Of a stretch of DNA of 64,000 nt, positions 10,823 to 23,307 are shown piece after piece (positions within the stretch are counted from its first letter, which is position 1; every line of letters begins with the position of its first letter). The notes beneath the pieces are model-generated. The model made no database searches and had not been told where the DNA came from. It saw only the letters and a program-made list of their open reading frames with translations. The translations under genes and the position numbers were made by a program. The stretch is from Rotaria macrura (taxonomy: Eukaryota > Rotifera > Eurotatoria > Philodinida > Philodinidae): the NCBI GenBank assembly GCA_900239685.1, contig OENT01000077.1:1-64000 (forward strand), in the 5' to 3' direction.

Positions 10823-11620
10823 CCACTTTTTTAATTTTTGGTTTCCTAATTTTCCAGTCAAATATCCTGAAAATACACTTAATATTAATTGACGAATTAC
10901 TTATTTAGGATAACTTTTACACACGAATTTTCAAGATTCTCATAATAGATAATCAAGATCTTTTATTTTCTTTTTCAAGACCTATGATTTGTTCGACCAA
11001 TCTTCAATAACATTAAACAGCAATTTTACACTAGAAATCTATATTTCCTAGATCTTTTTCTGATTCTTTTTATCTTCTTTGAATATTAAACTGATAACAA
11101 TATCAATCTGAAACTTCAATATGAGTATAGCTTTCATTAGAAAAAAAAACAGCATAAAGGGAAAAGTTACTAAAGAACAACCTTCTCGATTTGCTCGAAT
11201 GATTTCTGTCTGTCAAAAAGTTTGTTTATTGACAAATATCATCTCGAATCATCTGAAAGTCATGATTAAGAAAAAAACGACTTATTTCTCTAATCTTAAT
11301 TATTTTCTTTTGTGACATGAATATAGTTTTATCTAATCATAATTTATTCTTCATCTTGAAATGTATTTTCGTCTTATCTACAGAAGAAAACGATCATACC
11401 TGAACAAAAGAAAAGTAGATATCCTTCCACGCAATACTTATCAGCACCAATCGATGAATAGGAACTTTATCAACATCGATGCGAGCCCTATGTAGACTGA
11501 TTTTGGTGTAGCTTTTAGTATTCTATCATTGGATTTTTATGTATGCTTCATGCCATCATCATCCAGCATATCTTTATTTCAGTGAATAATTATTGACTAA
11601 TTGTTGGGACTATCTTCTAA
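10823..11620. other. Intergenic
   Basis: Pol III terminator T-run just after the tRNA, then AT-rich sequence with no convincing gene up to the hAT-type element. The 64-codon frame at 11121-11315 has no recognisable feature. Confidence 0.4.
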
Positions 11621-11628
11621 CTGCATAA

Positions 11629-13118
11629 CAGTGATGGGACCGGTTCGTTTTCCAACCGAACAGAGTCGAACCGAAATCGGTTCGGTTAGAAATTTTGGAA
11701 TATTCGGTCGGTTCGGTTCGGTTCCAAGTATTCGGAACCAATTTCTTTTTGAAATATATTCTCATACATTTGTTAACCTGTTGACTAAAAATTAATGAGC
11801 AAAGCATATTTATATTATCTGATGATATGTAAATGAATATACTAATTGCAAGTTTAACTAATTCATCATTCATTTTATTTATTTTATTCAATAATATTGT
11901 GAGGCTGCCAATCGCGTTGGAAATGTCATCGTTATTAATAATTAATTTAGACTAAAGAAAATTACACATAATATATAGAAGAATGTTTATCTTTCTTTGT
12001 CTTCTGTACATTGCACCACGAAGAGGAGGAATTCGTTTCTTCAGTGCGATGTTCATAACAAAACAAAAAATAAAAATAAGAATAGACATCGTTGTATGTA
12101 TTATGTTTAATTCTCTTTCATATGAAATTAGTGCTGATAATGACTTTTTGAACAAGATCGAAAGCTTCACAATATTTTTGAATAACATAAATAAAATGAT
12201 TGATGAATTAGTTTACTTCGAAGACAGTGTAGCACATTCTTATGATTGAACCAACTGCTTCAAAAACCTTCAGTCATGACTCATGAGTAATAGTTCTGTT
12301 CATCGCTCAATATACACTTTTACAGACAACATTTTAGCAGTAAGCACTTATATATATATAATATTATCAAAATAATCTGTAACATACAGCAAGAAAGTTA
12401 GGAAAAAGTATCTAACTAATATTTCAAAATGGATAACTTTTCTGAGCTTTTCAGACCTTTCAAATTTCGACAATCGTAGTGGCTATTATCTCTCAAGCTG
12501 TAGAAAAAAACGAAATAAAATTTAGAATTTCGACAAAATCGTTATATTTTGAAGGACAACTGTTTCCTTTCTAATAGATGTATTTCCCATCATCATTAAG
12601 TTACCATTTTCAAGTGCTTCGTCAATCCGAAATGATATACTAAAAAAGTAAAGAACAAAAGCTGGAAAGTGTAACATTTTTAGATTATTTCTAAAACTTA
12701 GGTTACATGACATTTTCGAACAACGTTCTTCAATGAACAATGAGCTGCTAGCTGAAACAAATTCTACTCTTTGCACTGACTGATGAAAAAACTCTAATGA
12801 TTCGTTCTTCATTTCGAAAGAAATTNGCTACCCACTAAAAGTACACTGTAGTCTTTTCCGGTTGAAAAATATTTCTAACATAAACGAGGAAATACTTATG
12901 CTTTAATTATTGTCTGCAGCTCAGCTTTCTAAGTCACTCTTAGAACTATCAAAAGTATTATTATCACGTCGTCAATAAATTTTTATAAATGAATATCCTT
13001 GAAAAAAAGAGCAGAAATCAACAAACGTTTTTTATCTTTTAATCGGTTCGATTCGGTTTCAGATTTTTTCGGTCCGATTCGGTTCTGTTCGAAAAAACAC
13101 GAACCGATCCCATCACTG
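11629..13118. mobile_element. Non-autonomous hAT-type DNA transposon (1,490 bp)
   Basis: The termini CAGTGATGGGA and TCCCATCACTG are perfect inverted repeats of the hAT kind (CAGTG...). The element is flanked on both sides by the 8-bp direct repeat CTGCATAA (11621-11628 and 13119-13126), the duplication length expected for hAT insertion. Subterminal regions are packed with short CGGTTCGGTT / ACCGAACCG motifs on both sides, typical of transposase-binding arrays. An internal inverted repeat pairs about 11845-11895 with 12178-12222. The interior frames (up to 96 codons) show no hAT transposase or BED finger. One ambiguous base (N) is at 12826. Mobilisation would need a transposase in trans. Confidence 0.9.
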
Positions 13119-13396
13119 CTGCATAAGTCAATGTTTTTTACATCACATGAAAAGATGAACACATAGGATGGTTGGATGCTAGCTGATATGCAACAAAACG
13201 TATTTATTTTTTTAAAACTATTCTACTGTGCTATATTGAAGGTCAATGGTCATGTTATTTCTCTATTTATCAGTACTTCTATCAAAGAGCATCGAAGGTA
13301 TAACATTTGGGGATCTATAGCTACGCACATCGATAGATCATAAAAGAGCTGATAGATATAGATTGGCATTCTCAATGGTGACTATATGATGAGTGT

Positions 13397-14029
13397 GGTG
13401 TTACCAGAGTCGGTCCCATAACTCGCCCCATGCTAAGTGGTCCCATATAACTGTGCCCTAATTCGTCCCATTCTACTTACGGCCCAGATTAGTTTATCAA
13501 TTAAAATAAGTCTTAATAGCATGAGGGAGAGTGACATCTTACTACTGTTTTGAATAATGCGGTGAATTCGTTGAATCTGTATATGATGTGGAAGATAGTA
13601 TAGATAATTTAACCTTTGTTCATATCTTGATAGCACCTATTTTTCGTCGACATGTTTTGATTTACAACAAGTGAAAGAACATTACATGACAAAATAGATG
13701 AAAAACTTCTTGATCCAATGGATTCATATGAAAAAGGTCTCATAACTCTAACTGAATTAGGTATTAAATCAGGCAAAACAGGGATGTTTAATAGGAAAAA
13801 AATAAATTCTTCTTCTAACTTGTATTTTGTTTTTGTACTAATGTACTCCATTTTTTCTTCTTATTCTATATGAAACTAGATATAGAATACATTATAAATG
13901 GATATTATTGTGTTTGTCTGAATTTATAAACTAATCAGGATCGTAAGTAGAATGAGACGAATTAGGAATCGACTTTTTTATATGGGACGAATTAGGACAC
14001 AATTATATGGGACCATTCTGGGATAGGCC
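13397..14029. mobile_element. 633-bp fold-back DNA element with 8-bp target duplication
   Basis: The element is bounded by ATGAGTGT on both sides (13389-13396 and 14030-14037). Inverted ends of about 95-105 bp begin GGTGTTACCAGAGTCGGTCCCATA on the left. The right end, reversed, begins GGCCTATCCCAGAATGGTCCCATA. The arms repeat GGTCCCATATAA and CTAATTCGTCCCAT subunits, an architecture like that of the element at 2501-3177 (GTCC-rich subunits, unique core with a short frame). The core carries an open frame at about 13660-13872 on the plus strand with no known domain. No transposase. Confidence 0.85.
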
Positions 14030-14037
14030 ATGAGTGT

Positions 14038-15910
14038 CATCCCGAGGAACATGTATTTTCTAGAATAGTTCAGTCTAATCATATTGAGTATTAAGATAGA
14101 TAAACTTCTATGATCATATCTTGAATCAGTCTAATGACCAAGAAGCTCAAACTGATGCAATTAATATTGTACAATGTGTTTTCTCAGATTGCTTTCTTGC
14201 TGTATTTCGTAACGGAATAGCTAACATATTAACAATATAACATTTCTGATGAACTATTTCCCATGCTGAAGATCTCCGTCAATCTTTTAAGCGTATAAGA
14301 TAGTATAATATCAACGAGAAAAAAGGTTCGAATCGAATTCAAATAGTATTCTATTTGATGAATTCACATTTCGTGGAAAATCGAATAATAATAAAAAGAA
14401 GCAGAGTGAAAGCAACCAGTTTGATTGCTTCGATTGTCGAAAACAATTATCTTCTAACGGAACTGATTAAAAGTACCTTAACTATCTTAGAGATATTTAC
14501 TTTAATAAAACGTTTATATACATTCGGTCAAAAAGAGGAGTCATTGTGCATGTAAGACATATAGAACTGTAAAAAGAGCTGTATTTTTTCATAACTGAAC
14601 ATAGTAACAAACCATCTTAAACAATGGATAGTTTTCCTTATAACATCCGTTTGTCTCGTACATCTTTTGTAAATAAACCTAATACAGTTCTGTAAGAAAT
14701 TGTGTTTTGAAAAGATATTTAGTAAATTATTATCCGTTCGTGTGACTTAAAACAATCTAATTAAACAGCATATATCCTCTCTGTTTTTCTTTTGATCATG
14801 TTTCGCTTTTCGATGAAAGGGGATGTGATCTTCTATTCAATTTTATCTGCATACACATGAAAAAATCATCGGATGATATTAAAAGCATATTTTAAATTTA
14901 AATAACGAGCTCGTTCCAAACTGTGCTATTTTATTACTCTCAAATGTCATAGCAAAAACTGAAATCTGTTAGTTGTTTTCAATCTTAGCTCCTATCTAAG
15001 TTAGCAGTGTGCTTGCTACAAGTCACGTAATGATTGACTTGAGAATGAAAAGAACATTTGATGAGTTTCATAGTATTTTACAATTCTACTGAAACTGAAT
15101 GTTGGTCGGGAATTTAATAATCAAAACAATCCCATACAACATTCCATTGTATACTAACGGCAAACTTAGACGGAAGTACTGTAAGTGTAGGATATCCATT
15201 TGATGAAGACAGTGTGTACAAAGAATCTCGGCTGAACTGCTCAAAAAGAATCGACAAACAATTTGAATGTAATTCTTGGGTTTTATTTATTTTACTTCAT
15301 GTTTGCTAATGTCTCCTTGAATGATTTTGACAAATGATGATGATAAAAAATGAGAAAGATCATTAAAAGTAACGAACCTTAAACGAAGAAATAGAAGTGA
15401 TGCATTTTTTTGAAATCTGTCCAATTATGTTTAATCGAAGTAAACTTGTACATACAACGTGTCTTCTTAGTGCCCCAGCGACTTCGAAAACTCATAGAAC
15501 AATGATCAGTAGCACTTGTTTTCTCCTATATGATTTCGTTTGATTTAGTTGCATAAGAATATTTGAAACATATCCAGTAACTTACGTTTGAAAACTATTC
15601 AAATAAAGTCATACTAAGATTGTCGAATAGCTAATCATATTGTTGTGATCAGTAGCTCATCCACCGCTATCATCGATAATAAGAGAAAACATGGAAAGCA
15701 AACTAGTTTGATAGTATATGTAGAAGCAAACAATCTACACGCACATTATCTTTTTCTTCTTTTTAGTTAACAGATAAAATTTATTGTTTTGTATTTCACG
15801 TACTAAAAACAATTCATAGAGTCACGTATACTATTATCCTTTTATAACAGATATATTCTTTTTTTTAATAAGCCGTATAATCATTTTTCTTTTTCTACAG
15901 TCGCATTTCG
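14038..15910. other. Intergenic
   Basis: No gene, RNA or clear repeat recognised. A pyrimidine-rich tract ending TTTCTACAG at 15891-15899 just before the next start codon is a good 3' splice site and may close an intron in the 5' UTR of the following gene. Confidence 0.4.
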
Positions 15911-17601
15911 ATGTTGCAGCCTATTTTTGTTATCAGCTTTTTTCTACTTCCTCAATACGTACATACTAGTTGTTGTCGCTTACCATTCACTGATGGTGAA
16001 TGTCAAGTTAATCGAGATGGTCGGCATCGATATCACTTCATGCCAGATCATCATTCAGGTAAAGTCATGGAAAGTACTGAGTGTCATGTCAATGATTTCG
16101 ATACGAACTATCGAAAATTAATCGACACAAAAAATTACTGTAATGATTGCCCTGGATTACTTATCTTCCATACGAATTCATCTGAAATTTTCTTGTTCCC
16201 CGAATATCTGGAACGTATTTTGGAAGGACGAACACAAATACAACGGTAGATAAATGATGCTATTTTGTACTTTAATTGATATAAAATATGACTTGAAGCA
16301 ATCCTTTGAATTCATTTATAGAAAAAATGTAATCATATTAACAACTTCACTTAGTGGATCATATGATTTAGATTTTACAGCATTATCCCATTATTATTCT
16401 TCTAGACCTGTAAATGAAGTTCCTTCACTTTATGTGGATCTACAATTACCAGCATACGATCCGAAACTAGAGACGCAACCGAGTCTACGCCTTCGTTTGC
16501 CAATTTATAATGATGATAAAGAAGGATTATCAAAAATCAGTAGACAAGACTTAATGAATCTGTTGAGTAATAACGAACAACAAGTTGCGACTAAAGTTCA
16601 TGAATTACCTCATATTTATCATTTCAATATAGACACGCATCGTAATCCACCGAGTAAGTATATACCATAGTGAGAAAAAATTTATTTTTATACTTTCTTT
16701 TAGGTCGATGCACATTGTATGATATTCAAGTTTCATCTACATCTCTCATATGGAAAATGTTAGATTCACAAGTAGCAACTTGTCGCAGATTCACATCTTA
16801 TTTTGGACAAAATACATGCTTGGCGGCAGGTTACACTCGTATATTTTGTCCAATTAAAAACAGTATATTATTCGATGATCGTCTAGAATTATCACCCTAT
16901 TTCAAGACAACAAATGATGTTGAACATTTGACTATAGCCGTAACTGATAATCGTAATGTTGACATGTCCTTGAGTAATGAACAAATGCATCCTGCCAAAC
17001 AAGTTAAAATTCTTCTTCTTCAAGGTCGTTTAATGGTGACTGATATTAATATTAATTTACCCATGCGGGTGGAATATGGATGGAATTGTGATGATTTTAG
17101 TCTTGTTATTCCGTCTATTTTTAGTGCGACTCGATATCGTCGTTTTGACGGTGACACTTTTGCTATGTTTGAAGGAAGTAAAACTACTAACCTACCATCT
17201 TGTCTAAAAATAATTCCAAGTATAATACAAACATCATTCTTTTTTTCGGCAACTACTCAACTTTCTTCTGCTATTGAGTTCCAAGCCAATGAACAAGAAA
17301 TAATTACATTCGATAGAACAGAATCAAATACTGTCGTTGATTCAAATTTTACAAATACAACAATACATGATCAAATGAGTATTTTATCAAAATATTGGAC
17401 AATTTTATCAGATGAAAAAAGTATGTCACAAAATTTTTACTATGAAATTCATAATTAAATTAATAAAACAGAAAATATTTTTCTGATTTAGCTTATAGTG
17501 CTATTGTTTTGTTAATCTTTATTATTCTGATTCCATTGTGTCTCGTTATTTTCTGTCGTGTATATTGCAACAAACGTCGTAAACTGAACTGGACACCATA
17601 A
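15911..17601 (+). CDS. Type I membrane protein, lineage-specific; tail cut by in-frame stop
   Basis: Four exons: 15911-16245, 16322-16653, 16704-17420, 17492-17601. All introns are GT-AG, 50-76 nt, and keep one frame of 497 codons. The N-terminus is a signal peptide (MLQPIFVISFFLLPQYVHT). The ectodomain of ~440 residues is rich in Cys (TSCCRLPF, NYCNDCPG, RCTLYD, NTCLAAGY) and has several N-glycosylation sequons. The last exon encodes a transmembrane helix (YSAIVLLIFIILIPLCLVIF) and a basic stop-transfer (CNKRRK). TAA at 17599-17601 follows WTP, but the same frame continues another 36 sense codons to TGA at 17710-17712 with a normal cytoplasmic-tail composition. This implies a recent nonsense change or readthrough. 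AATAAA at 17769. No known family recognised. A receptor or adhesion role is only a guess from topology. Confidence 0.8.
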
Positions 17602-17712
17602 CACAATAGTCATGCGAATGCAGTTTATCACAATTCTGCAGATGATCGAAATGATGTTTCAATTCCACCTTATGTCAATAATCTACAACAAACAACAGAC
17701 AATTCTGCTTGA

Positions 17713-18069
17713 ATCTCGAATTTAAAACATTCTCTTTTATTTCTCTCCTGTCTTTTAGAAACAGAAAGAATAAAGATTATTTATAGTAGATTTGCAGAGA
17801 AGTAAATAAATGGCAGCTAATGTTTGTTCGGTATGATTAACAACAAATTTCAGCAAATTATTTCAATTTTGTCGGGTTGTTTTGACTCTCTATTTCTCGT
17901 AATTGTTGAGGCAGTAGATGTGAAAAAATCGAAAGAAAAAGAATAAGAATAAGAACGAGCAATCACAAGAGTAGTCTATGAAGTGTTATTTTATTTAAAA
18001 AAGTTTTTTTTCTTATATTTTTCTGATCTCGTAAGTCAACATACAAATAGGATAGAGAATCAAATAACG
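17713..18069. other. Spacer
   Basis: 3' UTR and polyadenylation signal (17769) of the membrane-protein gene, then the 5' flank of the next gene. Nothing else seen. Confidence 0.4.
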
Positions 18070-19166
18070 ATGGCTGAAATTAAGACACAGTCGTTTAATT
18101 CATCACAGTTGAAATCCAAGAGAATATACAGAAAACAAAAGGATTTTCACGGTGATATATCAGCAATATCTTCAACCAAAGTTTGTTTCACGAAGGAATT
18201 AAAATTAATTTCATACGTGTCTGTTCTTAAGGATTCAGCTAGCTCTTCGGCAAACAATACTAGTGATTGGCATCGATTGTTAATAGCTCGTCTTAAGCCT
18301 GGTGTTACTGGAAAATATCGAATGATAAAGAAAAATGGCATGAAATCAAGCATAAACGTGCGTAAATTACTTATAGAATGGATATTACTTTAGAAAATGT
18401 GATTTGGGACTATTGTTTTCATTGACTAGCCAAAGTTTTATTTGGGAAGATGCAAAACACTGATTAAATTGAAATTGCAACTCGACACTTTTCTTTTAAT
18501 ATCAGTTCCTTCTTTTCGAATCATGTGCGAGTGTGTCTGTTCATTTGAATTTATCTTTATTTAGTCAACCAATTCATTCTCAGATTCGAGTGTAATCTTA
18601 TGTTCTTACAGCGATGAATCAATTTCTATCGACAGATCTTACACAACAACAGCCCAACTAGGTGAATATCTGTTGCCATCTACCATAAACCATAGTATGA
18701 CCTCTTTTCTTATGTAAACGCAGATGAATCGAAAGAACATAATGCTTCATTCGAAATTTCAATAAGAAGAGATAATCATTATGTTAAAAATTCCATGTCC
18801 AATCGACCTGCAAATCATATGACGTCACTTAAACGGCGAGTCAGAAAAGTATATTAATCACAATAGCTATTTATTTATTTTTTAATACTCAAATAGAAAA
18901 CAAAATCTCATGAGTTTTTTTAAAATTGTTTGTAGCAACAAATGAGATGCCTACAAAATCAAACAACCTCTGTTCAAGATACTACATATGAACTACCGCG
19001 TACGACTGATCGCATATTGTTGCCATATTCTGAGTCAGCCAATCAATCATACAGTAGTAAAACAACAAAATTAAGTTCTGTTGTTTCATTACCACCATTA
19101 CAGAATATTACCAGATCTGTGTCAGTTCATACACATGGTATCAGGTTCAATACTTATGGATATTAA
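18070..19166 (+). CDS. Multi-exon gene of unknown function
   Basis: An ATG at 18070 opens a 107-codon frame (MAEIKTQSFNSSQLKSKRIY...) that ends at 18393 if unspliced. Three further exons join cleanly to one another with canonical sites and compatible phases: 18612-18661 (DESISIDRSYTTTAQL), 18724-18848 (...SMSNRPANHMTSLKRRVRK) and 18936-19166 (QQMRCLQNQTTSVQD...FNTYGY, stop). The composition is Ser/Thr/Gln-rich and mostly polar, with no signal peptide or membrane segment seen. I could not place the donor that joins the first exon: exon 18612 needs an entry phase that no good GT in the first frame supplies. The gene may therefore be two genes or lack an unseen exon. No domain recognised. Confidence 0.5.
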
Positions 19167-20159
19167 TCACTAGGTTTTATAGTATTACACATGAAGATGA
19201 AGAAGGAGATAGAATGGCATACATTTTCTCCTTCTTGTCCTTCACATGAATTGAACTTCTTTGATGCATACTAAGTGACTATTGTAAATTTTGTTTTTTT
19301 TCTCGTTTCGTAAAAAAAACACTTTATTTTTCTAAAACATAGTAATCATTATTACAAATAACATGAAACATCATGGAATCACTATTATGAATTATGCATA
19401 CGACGATTAGCCACATTTTTGCAATCGGTGTATTTCGGCCACACTTGTTATTTCACCTGTTTTTGATTTTCGTTCAACTCTCACGAAGAGTATCACGCTT
19501 GAGTTTAATATTGTTTCATCTTTGTTTTTCGTTTTCAGTCATTTTTCTTGTGATTTCGATCATTCAATAAACATCATTGATCCAAATGCAACTCAAGCAA
19601 AGATGCATCAAATTTTAATACTTATGAAAATGAAACCATAAAACTTTGTGCATGCAACGGGCTTCGAAAAATAAAATTCGATAAATGAGCACTTGCTGTT
19701 GTCACTTTATAGCGTAGAAACTATTATTGTCGTCATTTTCAATCTCATTTTATCGGTACAATGTCAGACTACTGGTGTTTTCAAGCACGTGAACATCGAC
19801 TCCGATGTGATAGGTCAATTGTAATCTATTGAAATACTCTAGCTTTGTTGTTATACAACGGAAACAAATTACCTGAGATCGGAACTGTTAATATCTTCAG
19901 AAAAAAACCATCTTCAAGCATCAATATGAAATACAACGATAAAAGTTATAAATTAATTGAATCTGTAAAACATAAAACATTAACAATCTAGGTGTGATAA
20001 GACATTGATACGGTGGAAAACATTCATTTGCTTAATTTTTCCTGATAGAATGTTTGCATTGGAGCTTCATTACTGTGCATGGTATATTTTCAACAAAAAA
20101 TGTATTATTTTTAAGTAGGCTGCTAGCTTTTCTTTAATCATTTGTGGTCTTTTGTATGA
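19167..20159. other. Intergenic
   Basis: AT-rich sequence between two plus-strand coding regions. No gene, RNA or repeat recognised. Confidence 0.4.
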
Positions 20160-21542
20160 ATGAAAGAAGTTGGTAGTTTAAGTGCATCGACCTTAGATGC
20201 TTATTTCCTAGAAAATAATGAATTGTCAAAAAATGAAAATATTTCAATCAATGAATCTTCGTTAAGATTTTTCAAACTGTAATCCACAGCACTCCGATAG
20301 TAAGTTATTGCTTATGACAAGGTTGAGTCACCTCAAATTTTTATAAAATTGGAAAAGAATAAATACGTTTGAGAAGCAATCTGCACACATGGATAATAAG
20401 TCAATTGAGAGCCGCGATTCCATTCAAAGATAGGGTCTTAATTTTATCTTTGACTATCGAGACATTCACAAATGAATTGTAATTAGCTGACCTACTGACT
20501 GTTGTAAGTTATCTACCATTAATAGTGAAAACTTCTGCAGAATTCCTTATTAAAGATAAACAGATTTTTATTCATATGCTAGATCTGTCTTTAACTATCA
20601 AGTCATGTAACTATACCACTATATCATATTGCTCGTCTTTCATCAAACAATACATGCATTGGAATAAAATCTTCTAGTCCGTATCGATCTCAGCTTGTTG
20701 AATATCAATATTACTCCCAAGATCAAATGATAATGGAAAAAGATATTCTTCTTCGATGTAATGTCATTAATAGATAAAATATACTTCTATTGTTACCTGC
20801 AGGCAATGTCTGTACTAATGGAAATTCTTACATATAGCAAAGCGATGGTGAGTATCCAGGAGAATCATGCTAATAATAGGATTCGGTCGAACGTCAATAG
20901 GAATTATAATCCGTTTGTACAGATTTTTTATAAAAATCGACGAAGTCCTATCAGAATCTGTGAGATAGAATAACTTTCGGATTCATTCTGTTGAATATTA
21001 TTGGATAATACTGGAGGAATTTGATGGAATCCCACGCGAGCTTTTAAACTATCTCCACTGATGTCACATGGTACAAATAGGCACCTAATTAAGAATATAG
21101 GGTTCATCCGTCAGATCGACTTACAGGTCCGTATCTCGGAATACAACTAGATCCGGTTGGATCTGGTATCGGATTTATTAGTTTAAATGCAGTTTTTTTT
21201 CGCACATAGGTATCGTTATACATATTCATTCGTATGCTAAAGTATTGTAGTCAGAAGAATTTCTTACTTTTGAATGTAATTACATTTATCACCGTTCATT
21301 ATCAATGATCAAGTATTCCAAGTTTTTCTATCCGAACCATGTATACGCACGTTGAGATACAACATGAAGGACAACCATCAGTCTACTGTTGAAGCTATGT
21401 ATATACGTAAGTCGTTTAACATTTCTGTCGTACATGCTTTTTTGTTCCTATTGTAATAGAATGCATTGTTCGATTTGTTAATGTTTAATTAATATTAGGG
21501 TTTGCTGCTACTTGTCATCAATTGGAGGAAAATGATGTATAA
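20160..21542 (+). pseudogene. Decayed multi-exon coding region with in-frame stops
   Basis: Several plus-strand blocks read like real protein but cannot be joined into one intact frame: 20160-20282 (from ATG, MKEVGSLSASTLDAYF...), 20595-20777 (...SPYRSQLVEYQYYSQDQ..., with a possible donor at 20757), 20869-20973 (...NRNYNPFVQIFYKNRRS), and 21009-21209. The last block runs YWRNLMESHASF-stop-TISTDVTWYK-stop-APN-stop-EYRVHPSDRLTGPYLGIQL..., with stops at 21045, 21078 and 21090. A final pair, 21280-21406 and 21499-21542, is joined by a perfect GTAAGT...TTAG intron and ends HQLEENDV-stop. Three stops in 16 codons inside otherwise protein-like sequence point to a pseudogene. The parent family was not recognised. 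Confidence 0.5.
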
Positions 21543-22894
21543 TACATGAACTGCTTTCATAACAATAGAGAATAGTGCTGCCAAAAATCCAAGATTATAT
21601 TAGCACGACATGCTATCGTGTATTGTTTAGACAATATTTATTGCACAAGATAACATGCCGACATCATTTACATGAAAGTTGAGCCATGATTCGTTCATAA
21701 ATTCAAGCCATCATTGAAGTATGATGTTTAATGGTTTTGGACAGATATACCTATTAAGTGGACAAAAAACTGTTTCGTGAAAATACTCTACTACTAACAA
21801 GGATTGAAAGAATAAACTTTGAAAAGTTACTATTCGTTCGGTACAGGGAAAACGTGATGAGTTATTTTATAGAAATGTGCGGAAATCTAATTTCATTGAG
21901 TTTGAAATTTGCACTACGAATATCTTATTAGTTAGGCTATAGTATGACAAAAGTACGACAAGCTCCATGTGAAAATGAAGTTACACTGCGTTATTTTTTC
22001 ACAATTAAAGACATCTACTTTTTTGGACGCATTCTCCCGATCAATTGAACGCTACGTTTCTTTACTACTCATGATACAAGAGTGGTCTAACATATTTAAT
22101 GCGATTGTTAATTACTAAAACAAAACATTCATACAAACATTTCTTTCAAAAACACAGATTACGCAGATGCCAATTATTAAGCAGTCTGCGTTGATAAGTA
22201 AAGTGTTCGAAATAACTTTTTGTAGTAAAAAACAAAAGGAACTTTGATTCGACAGATTATAGTTTTATAGGTAAGAAAAACAAACGATCTGGTACTATTT
22301 TGATTTGTATTATTTAATAGAAGAAAACCATTCGCATGATACGATGGATGTCCGTTAACTGAAAAATTGCAAGCGTATCTTTTTATCGTATTGTCAGTGT
22401 GGAATCGCTCTAAAATTATATAAATGATATAGACTATAATTGCATCAATTGTGTTGGTTAATAAAATACATTTTAACTGTGCCTAGGTTAATTATAACTT
22501 TCACTAGTGATTAAAACGTGTAGCATGCGCAAGAACGTTGCCTAAACATGTGCTTGCATGTAATTTCTTAAGCGCTGATAGAAACTGCGTAGTTGTTTAA
22601 AGTTTTCTCGTATTGCTAAGTTTATTTCACTAGGAATAAATTGTGTTAAAATGACATATGAATATGATCAAGTCTTGCAGTCAACATTCTACATGAATCG
22701 TCAACTTCGGCGATTTTTCATAATATGACATTGAAGATAAAAAAATAGGATGGAAAGCAATATATTAATCACTAAAATTTTTAAAGTCATACCATAATTC
22801 AAATAAAAAGTAATGACTGGTTTTTCCATTGAGATTTTTGGAAAAAAATCATCTAATGTCACATTCATAATATTTCCTATCAATGGCACATTCA
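21543..22894. other. Intergenic
   Basis: AT-rich, with no coding signal, RNA or repeat recognised before the tRNA gene. Confidence 0.4.
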
Positions 22895-22976
22895 GACGAG
22901 ATGGCCGAGCGGTTAAGGCGTTAGACTGCTAATCTAATGGGCTCTGCCCGCGTGAGTTCGAATCTCACTCTCGTCG
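22895..22976 (+). tRNA. tRNA-Ser (anticodon GCT), second copy
   Basis: Identical to the copy at 10741-10822 except in the acceptor stem, where GACGAGA pairs with TCTCGTC. The last stem pair is A:T instead of G:C, so both partners have changed and pairing is kept. Anticodon GCT, long variable arm, A and B boxes intact. T-run terminator at 22980-22985. Flanks are unrelated to those of the first copy. Confidence 0.97.
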
Positions 22977-23307
22977 CCATTTTTTGTTTGTTTCACATAT
23001 CATTATCTTTTTTCCATTCTCTGCATACTGCTCAACATGTATGTTCTAAGATAAATTTTATCAAAATATAAAAAGACACTACTGATTTTTTCAGTCGATG
23101 GCCCTCTATCTATATGATGTACTATTCTATATTTTAAACATAACAAATGTAACCGAACCAAAAGAATATAGTTGTGTCTATGAATTTTCTGTGATTGGTT
23201 AACAAAATAAGTTGCAATAGCCAATACCTTGAGGATGCGATATTTCATGGATACTAAGACTTTTTTCGTTCAATTATTCTAGTTTTCTTAGGGATTTTTA
23301 TTTTAAA

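Noticed and set aside
11610..12812. Several 64-96-codon frames inside the hAT-type element
   Set aside because: They overlap on both strands and show no transposase, BED finger or dimerisation motif.
16254..16321. In-frame start of the 138-codon frame at 16254
   Set aside because: This part is the intron of the membrane-protein gene; the real exon starts at 16322.
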